From Bradyrhizobium sp. C9 (lineage in GTDB: Bacteria; Pseudomonadota; Alphaproteobacteria; Rhizobiales; Xanthobacteraceae): 64,000 nt of DNA. Shown here one piece after another: positions 1 through 8,768 of the stretch. Location: positions 1-64,000 of the forward strand of contig NZ_NWTG01000002.1 of assembly GCF_002532045.1 (NCBI RefSeq). The letters run 5' to 3'. A model generated the notes under the pieces. It saw only the letters and a list, made by a program, of their open reading frames with translations. It was not told the origin of the DNA and did not search any database. The first letter of the stretch is position 1. Each line of letters starts with the position of its first letter. A program made the position numbers and the translations under genes.

Positions 1-12
1 AAGGAATCACAG

Positions 13-45
13 CTGACCGAAATCACTCACTGCTTTTTCGGTCAG
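13..45. terminator. Inverted repeat, possible terminator of the type I secretion operon
   Basis: A 10-bp perfect inverted repeat (CTGACCGAAA / TTTCGGTCAG, loop of 13 bases) lies about 45 bases beyond the stop codon of the leftward HlyD-like gene. No clean U-tract follows the stem, so a classical intrinsic terminator is not certain; it could also stabilise the 3' end of the transcript. The rest of bases 1-88 shows no gene. Confidence 0.4.
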
Positions 46-88
46 GCTCTCAGGATGACGGGACGATGACGAATCGTCTGTAAGGAAA

Positions 89-1411
89 CTACTTCTCGCG
101 GAATGAGCGCATGAACTGGTCGCTCAGCGGCTTCATCAAATACGACAGCATGGTGCGGTCGCCGGTCTGGACGAAGGCTTCCACCGGCATGCCGGGGATG
201 ATCTTCACCTCGCTGCCTAGGCGCGCGACCTCTTCCGGCGGCATCGAGACGCGGATCGTGTAGTAGCTCTGCCCGGTGCGCTGGTCGGTGTTGACGTCGG
301 CGGAGACGCGAGTGACGACGCCATTCAGCTCCGGCGTGGTGCGCTGGTTGAAGGCGGAGAGCCGGAGCACGGTCTTCTGACCGACCTGGAGCTTGTCGAT
401 ATCCTGCGGATTGACCTTGGCTTCGACCGACAAGTCATCGGCCCTCGGCACGATCATCATGATGGCATCGCCCGCGGTAACGACGCCGCCGACCGTGTGG
501 ACGGTCGATTGCAGCACCACGCCGTCCTGCGGGGCGCGGATATCGATGCGGCGGAGCTGGTCTTCGGCGGTTACCTTGCGCTCGACGAATTCGCCGATCT
601 TGTCGTTGGTCTCGCGCAGGTCCTTCGAGACCTCCGAGAGCATGTCCTTGTCGACCTGGATGATCTGCAGCTCGGTCTCGGTGATCTTGCCCTTGGCCTG
701 GGCACGCGAGGCAATGTACTGCGCGCGTTCGCCGGAGAGCCGCGCCGCGTCGCGCTCCAGCGTGGTGAGACGGGTGAGCTGCACCAGATGCTGCTCATAG
801 AGCTGGCGGACGCCGACCAGCTCCTGCTGCACCAGCGCGATCTCCTTGTCCTTGGAGGTTTCCTGCGCCTGCAGCCCGGCGATTTCCTCGTTGAGCTGGG
901 TGACGCGTTCGCGCAGTTGCGCCTTCTGGCCGGCGCGGCCGTTGACGCGGACTTCGAACAGCTTGGTTTCGCTCGCCATGATATCGCGGACGTCGGGATC
1001 CCTCGCCTGCTCGGTGAGCTGCGGCGGAAACGCGATCTTGTCGAGGCCCTGCTGCTCGGCCTGGAGCCGGGCCGCACGCGCATAGAGACCGTTCAGCGTC
1101 TTGACCACGATCGCAAGGCTCGCCTTCACGACGGTCTCGTCGAGACGCACGACAACGTCGCCCGCCTTGACCGTGTCGCCGTCGCGCGCCAGGATCTCGC
1201 CGACGACGCCGCCGGTCGGGTGCTGCACCTTCTTGACGTTGGTATCGACCACCACCGAGCCCGGCGCGATCAGCGCGCCCGAGATCGGCACCGTCGCGGC
1301 CCAGCCGCCGACGCCGCCGCCCAGAACCAGGACCACGACGAGGCCGACCACGAGGTGCTTCCTGATCGAAGCATGTGCGTTGCGCGGCTGATCCGTCATG
1401 CGGCCGCTCAT
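89..1411 (-). CDS. HlyD-family type I secretion periplasmic adaptor (membrane fusion protein)
   Basis: Membrane fusion protein of a type I secretion system, bridging the inner-membrane ABC transporter and a TolC-like outer-membrane channel (not in this window). The 440-residue protein has a short cytoplasmic N-terminus, one hydrophobic segment around residues 20-42, a split lipoyl-like domain (GEILARDGDTVKAGDVV near residue 75 and its partner after residue 300), a long Gln/Glu/Arg-rich coiled coil at about 115-290, and the family's C-terminal ending with SYLMKPLSDQFMRSFRE. Its ATG overlaps the stop of the upstream ABC transporter gene as ATGA, so the two are translationally coupled. An internal ATG (MTDQ) four codons later is an alternative start. 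Length and domain order are typical of PrtE/HlyD adaptors. The substrate cannot be told from this gene. Confidence 0.93.
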   Translation of the reverse strand: MSGRMTDQPRNAHASIRKHLVVGLVVVLVLGGGVGGWAATVPISGALIAPGSVVVDTNVKKVQHPTGGVVGEILARDGDTVKAGDVVVRLDETVVKASLAIVVKTLNGLYARAARLQAEQQGLDKIAFPPQLTEQARDPDVRDIMASETKLFEVRVNGRAGQKAQLRERVTQLNEEIAGLQAQETSKDKEIALVQQELVGVRQLYEQHLVQLTRLTTLERDAARLSGERAQYIASRAQAKGKITETELQIIQVDKDMLSEVSKDLRETNDKIGEFVERKVTAEDQLRRIDIRAPQDGVVLQSTVHTVGGVVTAGDAIMMIVPRADDLSVEAKVNPQDIDKLQVGQKTVLRLSAFNQRTTPELNGVVTRVSADVNTDQRTGQSYYTIRVSMPPEEVARLGSEVKIIPGMPVEAFVQTGDRTMLSYLMKPLSDQFMRSFREK

Positions 1412-3159
1412 GACTTGGTCGCTCCCGCGTCGGCGACGATCTTGATCGGCGTGGGCACCGGCGGCGCGACGCGCTGCAGCACCTGCGCGAGCACGGTCTC
1501 CTTCGGCCCGAAGGTCTGCATGCGGCCGTCCTTGAGCACGAGCAGCTGATCCACGCCCTCGATGCCGATCGGCCGGTGTGCGACCACGATGACGACAGCG
1601 CCGCGCTCGCGTGCGCCACGCACCGCGCGGGTCAGCGCCTCGTCGCCTTCGCTGTCGAGATTGGAGTTCGGCTCGTCCAGCACGATCAGGAACGGATTGC
1701 CGTAGAGCGCGCGCGCCAGCGCGACGCGCTGCGCCTGGCCGGCGGAAAGCGCGGTGCCCTGCTCGCCGACCTGGGTGTCGTAACCCTCGCGCATCTTGAT
1801 GATCATCTCATGCACGCCGGCCTCCTTGGCCGCCGCGATGATGCCGTCGGACTTGGCGTCGGGATCGAACCGGCAGATGTTCTGCGCGACCGTGCCGGCG
1901 AACAGTTCGACGTCCTGCGGCAAATAGCCGACATGGCGGCCGAGTTGGTCCGACGACCACTGATCCAGCGCGGCGCCATCGAGCCGTACCTTGCCGCGTG
2001 CCGGCACCCAGACGCCGACCAGCGCCCGGATCAGCGACGACTTGCCGGACCCGCTCGGGCCGATCACGCCGACGCCGCTGCCGGCTTCGACCGCGAAGCT
2101 GACATCCTGCACGATCGGGCGCTGGTCGCCCGGCGCAACCATGGTCACCGCCTCGACCGAGAGCTTCTTCTCCGGCGCCTGCAGCAGCGTCTGCTCCGGC
2201 CGCGCCGGAATCTGCTGCAGCAGGCGGTTGAGGCGCTGCCAGCTCTGCCGCGCGGCGACGAAGCTCTTCCAATGCGCGATCGCGAGATCGACCGGCGCCA
2301 GCGCCCGCGCGCTCAGGATCGAGCCGGCGATGATGATGCCGCCGGTAGCCTCCTGGTGAATCACGAGATAGGCACCGACCGCGAGCACCGCCGACTGCAG
2401 CATCATGCGCAGCACCTTGGCGACCGCACCGAGCCCGCCGCTCACGTCGCTCGCACGCTGGTTGCCGGACAGATACTCCTCGTTGGCTTCGTTCCAGCGC
2501 TTGTTCATCCGCCCGGCCATGCCCATCGCCACGAGCACTTCGGCGTTGCGGCGGCTGGAGGCTGCGAGATCGTTGCGCCGCGCCGCGAGCGACATCGCTT
2601 CCCTCGCGGGCGTGCGCGACATGTATTCGGTGATTAGCGTCAGCGTCACCAGAATGACGGCGCCGACCAGCGCCGTGACGCCGAGCAGCCAATGGAACGC
2701 GAAGCAGATCAGCATGTAGAACGGCAGCCAGGGCAGATCGAAGAACGCACCGGGACCCATGCTGCCGAGGAAGGAGCGCACATTGTCGAGGTCGCGTAGC
2801 GGTTGCAAGCCCTCGCTGCGATTGCCCGCCATCAGCGGCAGCCGCACGATGGTGTCGAACACCCGCGCATTGAGCGCTTCATCGAGCGAGGTGCCGACGC
2901 GGCCGAGGATCCGTCCGCGCAGCAGATCGAGCACGCCCTGGGCCATGTAGAGGACCGCGGCGATCACGACGAGGCCGACCAGGGTCGGAACGCTGCGGCT
3001 CGGCAGCACCCGGTCGTAGACCTGCAGCATGAACATCGAACCTGTGAGATAGAGCAGGTTGATCATGCAGCTGATGAGGCCGACGCCTATGAAGGCACTG
3101 CGGCACGCGCGCAGCGCCTCAGCCAGTTCGGAACGCCGGACAGCGGGCGCAACTGCCAT
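1408..3159 (-). CDS. PrtD-like type I secretion ABC transporter (permease-ATPase fusion)
   Basis: Inner-membrane exporter ATPase of the same type I system. The N-terminal half carries several hydrophobic helices; the C-terminal half is a nucleotide-binding domain with Walker A GPSGSGKSS, signature LSAGQAQRVALARAL (Ala for the usual second Gly), Walker B LIVLDEPNSNLD and H-loop VVAHRP. There is no N-terminal C39-like domain, which places it with PrtD/AprD/LipB exporters of RTX-type substrates rather than HlyB. I use the ATG at 3159 (583 residues); a TTG six codons upstream (3177) extends the frame but has no better ribosome binding site. The nearest plausible substrate in the window is the large repeat protein at 16812-20975; that pairing is an inference. 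Confidence 0.92.
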   Translation of the reverse strand: MAVAPAVRRSELAEALRACRSAFIGVGLISCMINLLYLTGSMFMLQVYDRVLPSRSVPTLVGLVVIAAVLYMAQGVLDLLRGRILGRVGTSLDEALNARVFDTIVRLPLMAGNRSEGLQPLRDLDNVRSFLGSMGPGAFFDLPWLPFYMLICFAFHWLLGVTALVGAVILVTLTLITEYMSRTPAREAMSLAARRNDLAASSRRNAEVLVAMGMAGRMNKRWNEANEEYLSGNQRASDVSGGLGAVAKVLRMMLQSAVLAVGAYLVIHQEATGGIIIAGSILSARALAPVDLAIAHWKSFVAARQSWQRLNRLLQQIPARPEQTLLQAPEKKLSVEAVTMVAPGDQRPIVQDVSFAVEAGSGVGVIGPSGSGKSSLIRALVGVWVPARGKVRLDGAALDQWSSDQLGRHVGYLPQDVELFAGTVAQNICRFDPDAKSDGIIAAAKEAGVHEMIIKMREGYDTQVGEQGTALSAGQAQRVALARALYGNPFLIVLDEPNSNLDSEGDEALTRAVRGARERGAVVIVVAHRPIGIEGVDQLLVLKDGRMQTFGPKETVLAQVLQRVAPPVPTPIKIVADAGATKS

Positions 3160-3308
3160 AAAAACCGATCTCTGCAAATCAAAAGGGCTACGTGATCACC
3201 ACGTTGTATAGACGTTTGCGACCACCGTCCATTTCAAGTCGCGCCAACCAAAGCATGGTTCGCGACCTATTTTTGTGATCCCACAGACAGTTGACGGAAT
3301 AATTAGGG

Positions 3309-4172
3309 TTAACCGACCGCGGAACCTGGACCCGCAGCGGGTGCGCTTCCCGGAAAGGGCACGAGAATGACCGACATCGAGACCCGGCCGATCTCGCCAT
3401 CCACATCGAGCAATACCCCGCTGCCGACGCCGAGCCCGGCCTCCGGGCGCCAGCGGGCCTCGGCGCGAATGCCGATCCACGCACCCCGTGGCGGTCTGAA
3501 CAGCTGCACCGCGAGGTTCGGATTGGGGTCGGCCACCACGTTCTGCACCGGGCGCGCGATGCCGTGGGTCCAGTCGGCCGGACCGAGCACGCGCGCCAGC
3601 GGGCCGGCATCGGCGATCACGCTATGGTGCATGCGAAACCAGGCGACGTCGCTGCCGGCACGGGCCTCCATCGCGTCCATGAACCAGTTGCGGCCATGGA
3701 CTGCGTGCGGGCTGCGCAACGGAAAGCGCGTGGGATCCACCGGGTCGGCTGCGCTGCCGTGAAGACCGGGGACCTCGACCGCACGTTCGCGCGACAGCGT
3801 CACGCGCACCGTGGCACAAGGCTGCTGCTCGCCGACCGGCCAGAGCGTGTTGTCGACGACGCTGACCCGGCCGCCCTCGGTCACGACGGCGACATGCGTG
3901 CGCAATTCGGCCATCGGCGTCGGCCGCAGGAACCAGGCTGACGCCGATATCGCGGTGCCCCAGTTGCGCGGACCTGCCATCGCCTCGACCTCGGCGGTCA
4001 ACAGGCTTGCGACCGCTCCGCCCTGCAGGCCTGCGAACGGCCCCGCCGCCAGCGCGGCCGGCTTCCAGTGATGCGGCGTGGCGAGCGGTTCGAATATGGC
4101 CAAGGCGGATATGATCTCATGAGGTGAGCAGGATTGAGCGCAGGGCCAATCTGATCCAAGAATAGCGGCCAT
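3309..4172 (-). CDS. Thioesterase-like (TesB-type double hot-dog) protein
   Basis: Resembles the acyl-CoA thioesterase-like superfamily: LAAGPFAGLQGGAVASLL is the typical hot-dog N-terminal segment and FRMHHSVIADAGPLARVLG a second hot-dog core, giving a double hot-dog of about 265-287 residues. The acyl substrate is unknown. The longest frame starts at an ATG at 4172 that shares its bases with the ATG of the divergent LysR gene, which is unusual. A TTG at 4103 would start about 6 residues before the conserved PLATPHHW segment and leave room for a promoter, so the true protein may be shorter. Divergence from a LysR regulator suggests it may be a target of that regulator. Confidence 0.75.
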   Translation of the reverse strand: MAAILGSDWPCAQSCSPHEIISALAIFEPLATPHHWKPAALAAGPFAGLQGGAVASLLTAEVEAMAGPRNWGTAISASAWFLRPTPMAELRTHVAVVTEGGRVSVVDNTLWPVGEQQPCATVRVTLSRERAVEVPGLHGSAADPVDPTRFPLRSPHAVHGRNWFMDAMEARAGSDVAWFRMHHSVIADAGPLARVLGPADWTHGIARPVQNVVADPNPNLAVQLFRPPRGAWIGIRAEARWRPEAGLGVGSGVLLDVDGEIGRVSMSVILVPFPGSAPAAGPGSAVG

Positions 4173-4211
4173 GACAAAAGGCCATTCATCACTTCAGGTG
4201 AACAGGATTCA
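4122..4211. promoter_or_regulatory. Direct repeats with an embedded dyad in the thioesterase/LysR divergent region
   Basis: Two near-identical 16-mers, AGGTGAGCAGGATTGA (4122-4137) and AGGTGAACAGGATTCA (4196-4211), match at 14 of 16 bases. The second sits in a 17-bp inverted repeat, GGTGAA-CAGGA-TTCACC (4197-4213), of the size LysR regulators bind. They lie within the first codons of both longest reading frames, which supports the idea that both real starts lie further downstream. Binding by the adjacent LysR protein is inferred. Confidence 0.45.
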
Positions 4212-5124
4212 CCCATTGGATGCCCCTGATCCGCGGGCCATCCCACCGCTGACGGCGCTGCTCGCCTTCGAGCGTGCGGCAACCCAGCTCAGCTTCCGCC
4301 GCGCCGCGCGCGACCTGTCGCTGAGCCCGTCGGCGATCAGCCACCAGATCCGCGGACTGGAGCAGCAGTTCGGCACCAAGCTGTTCGTCCGCGGCGCGCG
4401 CTCGGTGCGCCTGACCGCTGACGGCGAACGTTACCTTGCAAAGGTGTCGGCCGCGCTGGCGATGCTGCAGCAGGCAAGCCGCGACATGCTGCGGCAACGC
4501 GGCGAGGCAAGCGGCGAGTTGTGGATCAGCTCACTGCCGTTCTTCACCAGCGCCGTGCTGCTGCCGGCGCTGCCGGAGTTCAAACGGCGCCACCCGCAAC
4601 TGACGCTGCGGATCGAGGCCACGCACCAGTATGCCGACTTCAACGGCTCCCGCGTCGATGTCGCGGTCCGCTACGGGCGGGAACATGCCGCCGGGCTGAA
4701 GGTGGAGCCGCTGGTCCAGGTCAGGGGATTGCCGGTGTGCACGCCGGCACTGGTCAAGGCGGGGCTGCGGACCCCCGCGGACTTGTCGCGGGAGGTGCTG
4801 ATCCATGTCACGACGCAACCGCGGGGGTGGCCAGCCTGGCTGAAGGAAGCCGGGCTGCCGCATCTCGCCCCGCGCGGACATCTGTGGCTCGACAGCGTGC
4901 CGGCGATGCTGGAGGCTGCCGAGCACGGGCTCGGCGTGGCGCTCGCAATGGCGCCGCTGATCAAGGCGCGGCCGGGTTTCGGCAAGCGGCTGGTGGCGCC
5001 GTTTGCGTTCGAGGCCGCGCATCACGAGACGATCTACCTGGTCTCCCGCACCGAGCAGGCGCGGGACCGGCGGATCGCGGCGGTGCGGCGCTGGATCGCC
5101 GACGCGGTCGCGCGGGCATCCTAA
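4171..5124 (+). CDS. LysR-family transcriptional regulator (GcvA-like)
   Basis: Transcription factor with an N-terminal winged helix-turn-helix (PPLTALLAFERAATQLSF through SPSAISHQIRGLEQQ, about residues 27-70) and a C-terminal effector-binding domain. The opening PPLTALLAFE and SAISHQI are characteristic of the GcvA-like subgroup. At 317 residues from the ATG at 4171 it is slightly long for the family; GTG 4198 or TTG 4216 give more usual N-termini and would free the shared CATG with the divergent gene. It probably regulates itself and the divergent thioesterase-like gene; the effector is unknown. It ends convergently with the ABC importer operon, its stop overlapping that of the ATPase gene at 5121-5124. 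Confidence 0.9.
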   Translation: MTKGHSSLQVNRIHPLDAPDPRAIPPLTALLAFERAATQLSFRRAARDLSLSPSAISHQIRGLEQQFGTKLFVRGARSVRLTADGERYLAKVSAALAMLQQASRDMLRQRGEASGELWISSLPFFTSAVLLPALPEFKRRHPQLTLRIEATHQYADFNGSRVDVAVRYGREHAAGLKVEPLVQVRGLPVCTPALVKAGLRTPADLSREVLIHVTTQPRGWPAWLKEAGLPHLAPRGHLWLDSVPAMLEAAEHGLGVALAMAPLIKARPGFGKRLVAPFAFEAAHHETIYLVSRTEQARDRRIAAVRRWIADAVARAS

Positions 5125-6098
5125 ACCGCGGCGCCGGCCGATTCTGCGAGAACGCAGCGCGCCAGATGCCCGGGCGCGGTTTGTACGCTCGGCGGCAGGC
5201 TCTCGCTGCAGCGCGGTTCGGCGAACTTGCAGCGTGGCGCAAACGAGCAACTGGACGGCGCGTGGTCGAGCGAAGGCGGCGTGCCCGGGATGGTCTCGAG
5301 GCGCTGACCGCGCATCGCGCCGTGAATGGTCGAGGCCAGCAAGCCCTTCGCGTAGGGATGAACCGGTGTGCGCACGATATCGCGCAAGGCGCCCTGCTCC
5401 ACGATCTGGCCGGCATACATCACCGCGACCCGGTCGCAGATCTCGATGGCAACACCGATGTCGTGGGTGACGAAGATGACGGACATCCCGAATTCGCGCT
5501 GCAGTTCGCGCAGCAGCAACAGGATCTGGATCTGCACGGTGGCGTCGAGCGCGGTGGTCGGCTCGTCCGCGAGCAGGATCTTCGGCTTGCAGGCCAGCGC
5601 CAGCGCGATCATCGCACGCTGGCGCATGCCGCCCGACATCTCGTGCGGATAGGAGTCCAGCCTTCGTTTCGCGGAGGGTATCCGCACCACCTCGAGCATC
5701 TCGAGCGCGCGCGCCGTGGCGTCGCGCTCGCTCTTGCCCTCGTGACGCATGACCGTTTCCGCGATCTGGCGGCCGATGGTGTAGACCGGATCGAGCGCCA
5801 GCGCCGGCTCCTGGAAGATCATCGAGACGGTCTGGCCGCGGAATGCGGACAGCGCCTCGTCATCCATCGCCAGCACGTCCCGGCCCAGCACTTTCACGCT
5901 GCCGGAGATCTGCGTGCGCTTCTTCGGCAACAGCCGCATCAGCGCGCGCAGCGTCACGCTCTTGCCCGAGCCGGATTCGCCGAGCAGCCCCAACACCTCG
6001 CCCTCGCCGAGCTGCAGGCTGAGATCGTTGACGGCGTGGACCGTGCGATCGCCGGTGAAGCGGATGTTGAGGTTGTTGATCTCGACGAGGTTGGTCAT
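5121..6098 (-). CDS. Dipeptide/oligopeptide-type ABC importer ATPase (DppD-like)
   Basis: First of two ATPases of a peptide/nickel-type (PepT family) ABC importer. Walker [15 protein letters not shown], signature [15 protein letters not shown], Walker [13 protein letters not shown] and the C-terminal oligopeptide-transporter extension with clustered cysteines ([14 protein letters not shown]) are all present; 325 residues is normal. Its start overlaps the amidase stop as ATGA, making it the last gene of the leftward operon that begins with the binding protein at 12464. The placement of DppD after the amidase rather than next to DppF is unusual and suggests the amidase pair was inserted between the ATPase genes. 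Confidence 0.93.
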   Translation of the reverse strand: MTNLVEINNLNIRFTGDRTVHAVNDLSLQLGEGEVLGLLGESGSGKSVTLRALMRLLPKKRTQISGSVKVLGRDVLAMDDEALSAFRGQTVSMIFQEPALALDPVYTIGRQIAETVMRHEGKSERDATARALEMLEVVRIPSAKRRLDSYPHEMSGGMRQRAMIALALACKPKILLADEPTTALDATVQIQILLLLRELQREFGMSVIFVTHDIGVAIEICDRVAVMYAGQIVEQGALRDIVRTPVHPYAKGLLASTIHGAMRGQRLETIPGTPPSLDHAPSSCSFAPRCKFAEPRCSESLPPSVQTAPGHLARCVLAESAGAAV

Positions 6099-7507
6099 GC
6101 GAGCTTGGGGACCCTGGCGTGGAAATCGGTCGCGCGCTGGAAGGCCGCGCCGATCCGGAGCAACACCGCTTCCTCGAAGGAGCGGCCGATCAGCTGCATG
6201 CCGACCGGCAGACCCGCTTTGGTGAAGCCCGAGGGGATCGAGAGCGACGGCAGGCCGAGATAGTTGACCGGGCGGGTGAACCGGGTCAGCCGCTGGATCA
6301 CCGCTTCCGCGCCCGGGCCATTGCCGACATCGCTCTCGGCGATCGTCGGCGCCGGCACCGGCGAGGACGGCGCGATCACCGCATCAATGCCGTTGACCGC
6401 CGCATTGTGCGCGGCGAGCGCGGGCCCCCGCCAGCGCATGGCCTCGAGATAGGTAACGGCCGGAATGGTCAGGCCATTCTGCAGCCGCATCAGGACCTGC
6501 GCGCCGTAATCCTGCGGCCGCTCGATCATCCAGCGCTTGTGGTAGGCTGCGGCTTCTGCCGCGAGCACGAGTTGCGACGCAGCACCGAGCTGGCGCTGAT
6601 CGGGCAGCTCGACCTTGACGATCTCGGCGCCCTCCTTCTTCAGGGCGGCCACCGTCTCGTCGAGGACACGCGCCACTTCGCCATCGAGGTCGTCGACATA
6701 GAAAGTCGTCGGGACGCCGATCTTGAGACCCTTCAGCGATTGTCTCGTCGCAGCCAGATAGTCGGGCACCGGCAGCGTCGACGCCGTCAGATCCTCGGGG
6801 TCGGCGCCGGCCATCAGGCCGAGCAGTAGCGCGCAGTCTTCCGCGGTCTGCGCCAGCGGACCGACGGTGTCGAGCGACTGCGAAAGCGGCATCGCGCCGG
6901 CGCGGCTGACGCGGCCGACCGTCGTCTTCAGGCCGGTGACACCGCAGAAATGCGCGGGCATGCGCACAGAACCGCCGGTATCGGAGCCGAGCGCGGCAAA
7001 AGTCAAGCGCGCGGCGACCGCGGAGCCCGAGCCCGATGACGAGCCGCCGGTGATGTGCTCGGTGTTCCAGGGATTGCGCACAGGGCCGTAATGCACGTTG
7101 TGGCCGGTCGGCCCATAGGCGAACTCGACCATCTGCAGCGAGCCGAGCCGGACCTGCCCGGCATCCTTCAGTCGCTGCAACGCCGTCGCGGTCGTCTTCG
7201 GCACGAAGTCACGGCGAATCAGCGAGCCGCAGGTCACGACCTTACCGGCCTCGTAATACATGTCCTTGTGCGCCAGCGGCACGCCGTGCAGCGGGCCTCG
7301 GCTGTTGCCCTTGGCGAGCGCGGCATCGGCCTCGGTAGCCGCGGCAAGCGCCTGTTCGGATTCGATCGCCATATAAGCGTTGAGGCGCGGCTGCCATTCC
7401 GCAATGCGATGCAGCACGGCGCGCGTCACCTCATGCGAGGAGACCTTCTTGTCGGCGATCGCCTTGGCGACCGCGGTCAGCGTCATCAGGGCAGGTTCGG
7501 TGCTCAT
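6095..7507 (-). CDS. Amidase signature family hydrolase (GatA/AtzE-like)
   Basis: 470-residue amidase signature enzyme expected to hydrolyse an amide to acid plus ammonia in the cytoplasm. The Ser-cisSer-Lys triad is visible: Lys in PLAHKDMYYE (about residue 81), the signature GGSSSGSGSAVAARL (about 155-170) and the nucleophile region GSDTGGSVRMPA (about 175-187). It overlaps the upstream 63-residue GatC/AtzG-like gene (ATGA) and the downstream ATPase gene (ATGA). Because GatB is absent and the partner is tiny, a catabolic amidase of the AtzE or related type is more likely than tRNA amidotransferase. Position within the importer operon suggests it acts on the imported compound. Confidence 0.92.
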   Translation of the reverse strand: MSTEPALMTLTAVAKAIADKKVSSHEVTRAVLHRIAEWQPRLNAYMAIESEQALAAATEADAALAKGNSRGPLHGVPLAHKDMYYEAGKVVTCGSLIRRDFVPKTTATALQRLKDAGQVRLGSLQMVEFAYGPTGHNVHYGPVRNPWNTEHITGGSSSGSGSAVAARLTFAALGSDTGGSVRMPAHFCGVTGLKTTVGRVSRAGAMPLSQSLDTVGPLAQTAEDCALLLGLMAGADPEDLTASTLPVPDYLAATRQSLKGLKIGVPTTFYVDDLDGEVARVLDETVAALKKEGAEIVKVELPDQRQLGAASQLVLAAEAAAYHKRWMIERPQDYGAQVLMRLQNGLTIPAVTYLEAMRWRGPALAAHNAAVNGIDAVIAPSSPVPAPTIAESDVGNGPGAEAVIQRLTRFTRPVNYLGLPSLSIPSGFTKAGLPVGMQLIGRSFEEAVLLRIGAAFQRATDFHARVPKLA

Positions 7508-7695
7508 TTCGACACCTTCTGCGCCAGCAGGAAGCTTGCGGGTTCAAGATCGAAGGGCAGCGTGCCGGAGATCGGCGCGAAGCCGTCGAATGCGGGGCCG
7601 ATCGAGTTGGCGATGCGGGTGGCGACATCATCGTCAGCGGGCACGTCGGCGACGTGCGCGATCACCTTGACGTCCTTGGGAGTTGGTCTGGTCAT
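7504..7695 (-). CDS. Small GatC/AtzG-like partner of the amidase
   Basis: 63-residue protein starting at ATG 7695, which overlaps the DppF stop (ATGA), and ending in an ATGA overlap with the amidase start. The sequence has an N-terminal helix (ATRIANSIGPAFDGF) followed by TLPFDLEPASFLLA, which recalls the GatC-type and DUF4089/AtzG-type pattern in which a short extended tail with an acidic-EP motif wraps round the amidase. The longer frame reaching 7842 runs back into the DppF coding sequence and is not used. Likely role: stabilising subunit of the amidase at 6095-7507. The family assignment is from pattern and context, not from a search. Confidence 0.72.
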   Translation of the reverse strand: MTRPTPKDVKVIAHVADVPADDDVATRIANSIGPAFDGFAPISGTLPFDLEPASFLLAQKVSK

Positions 7696-8765
7696 GCCGC
7701 GTTTTCTCCTTTTGCTTTTGCCGGCGCGCGGCTGTGCCCCGAGCCGGGAATGGCCATGTAGCACGCCGCTTGATGACCCATTGTATCGAGATCGCTGAGT
7801 TTTGGCGTGTCGTTTGCGCAGAGCGGCTCCGCAAACGGACAACGGGTGTGAAACCGGCAGCCGGCCGGCGGATCGATCGGATTGGGCGGATCGCCCGAAA
7901 TCGGCGGCACCTCAGTGCGCCTGTCGGGATCGGATGACGGCATCGCCGCCAGCAACGCGCGGGTATAGGGATGCGCCGGCGCATCCCAGACCGCATCGAC
8001 CGGGCCGAGCTCGACCACTTCGCCGAGATACATCACGAGCACGCGATCGGAGATGTAGCGGACCACGTTGAGATCGTGACTGATGAACAGATAAGTCAGG
8101 CCGAATTCACGCTTCAGATCGGCGAGCAGATTGAGCACCTGTGCCTCGACCGATTTGTCGAGCGCGGATACCGCCTCGTCGAGGATCACGAGCCGCGGCG
8201 ACAGCGCCAGCGCGCGGGCGATGTTGACGCGCTGGCGCTGGCCGCCCGACACTTCGTGCGGATAGCGGTTGGCGAAAATCTCCGGCCGCAAGCCCACCTT
8301 GCCGAGCAGTTCGCGCGCCAGCGTCCGCGCCGTGTCATCGGCCATGCCATGGACTTTGGGTCCGAAGGCGATGGACTCCTCGATGGTGAGGCGCGGATTG
8401 AGCGAGGCGTAGCTGTCCTGGAACACCATCTGCACGCCGCGCCGCAAATCGCGCAACGAAAGCGCCGGGCCGACCTGCCGGCCGTCAAAGATGATGTCGC
8501 CGGCATCGCGCGTCATCAGGTGCATCAGCAGCCGCGCGGTGGTCGACTTGCCGCAGCCGGATTCGCCGACAATGCCGACGGTCTCACCCTTCATGACCGC
8601 GAAATTGACGTCGTCGACGGCACGCACGGTCTTGCGCGGGTAAAACAGCCCACCGCGCACCGGGAAGTGCTTGGTCAGCCCCTTGACCTGCAGCAGCGGC
8701 TGCGCGGCGCCGCCGACATCGGCGACCGGCTCCAGCATATCGACGGAGAGATTGGCCTCGCTCAT
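7692..8765 (-). CDS. Dipeptide/oligopeptide-type ABC importer ATPase (DppF-like)
   Basis: Second ATPase of the peptide-type importer, 357 residues. Walker A GESGCGKSTTARLLM, signature VSGGQRQRVNIARALA, Walker B LVILDEAVSALDKS (Ala in place of the usual Pro after Glu), and the Cys-containing C-terminal extension CRFHTRCPFAEPLC are seen. It begins 3 bases after the DppC-like permease stop and overlaps the small GatC-like gene at its end. It would pair with the ATPase at 5121-6098 as a heterodimer. Confidence 0.94.
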   Translation of the reverse strand: MSEANLSVDMLEPVADVGGAAQPLLQVKGLTKHFPVRGGLFYPRKTVRAVDDVNFAVMKGETVGIVGESGCGKSTTARLLMHLMTRDAGDIIFDGRQVGPALSLRDLRRGVQMVFQDSYASLNPRLTIEESIAFGPKVHGMADDTARTLARELLGKVGLRPEIFANRYPHEVSGGQRQRVNIARALALSPRLVILDEAVSALDKSVEAQVLNLLADLKREFGLTYLFISHDLNVVRYISDRVLVMYLGEVVELGPVDAVWDAPAHPYTRALLAAMPSSDPDRRTEVPPISGDPPNPIDPPAGCRFHTRCPFAEPLCANDTPKLSDLDTMGHQAACYMAIPGSGHSRAPAKAKGENAA

Positions 8766-8768
8766 GCT

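Noticed and set aside
497..1549. Long open frame on the plus strand opposite the HlyD/PrtD-like genes
   Set aside because: It is antisense to two genes with clear domains; the open frame is a by-product of high G+C at third positions and lacks any recognisable motif.
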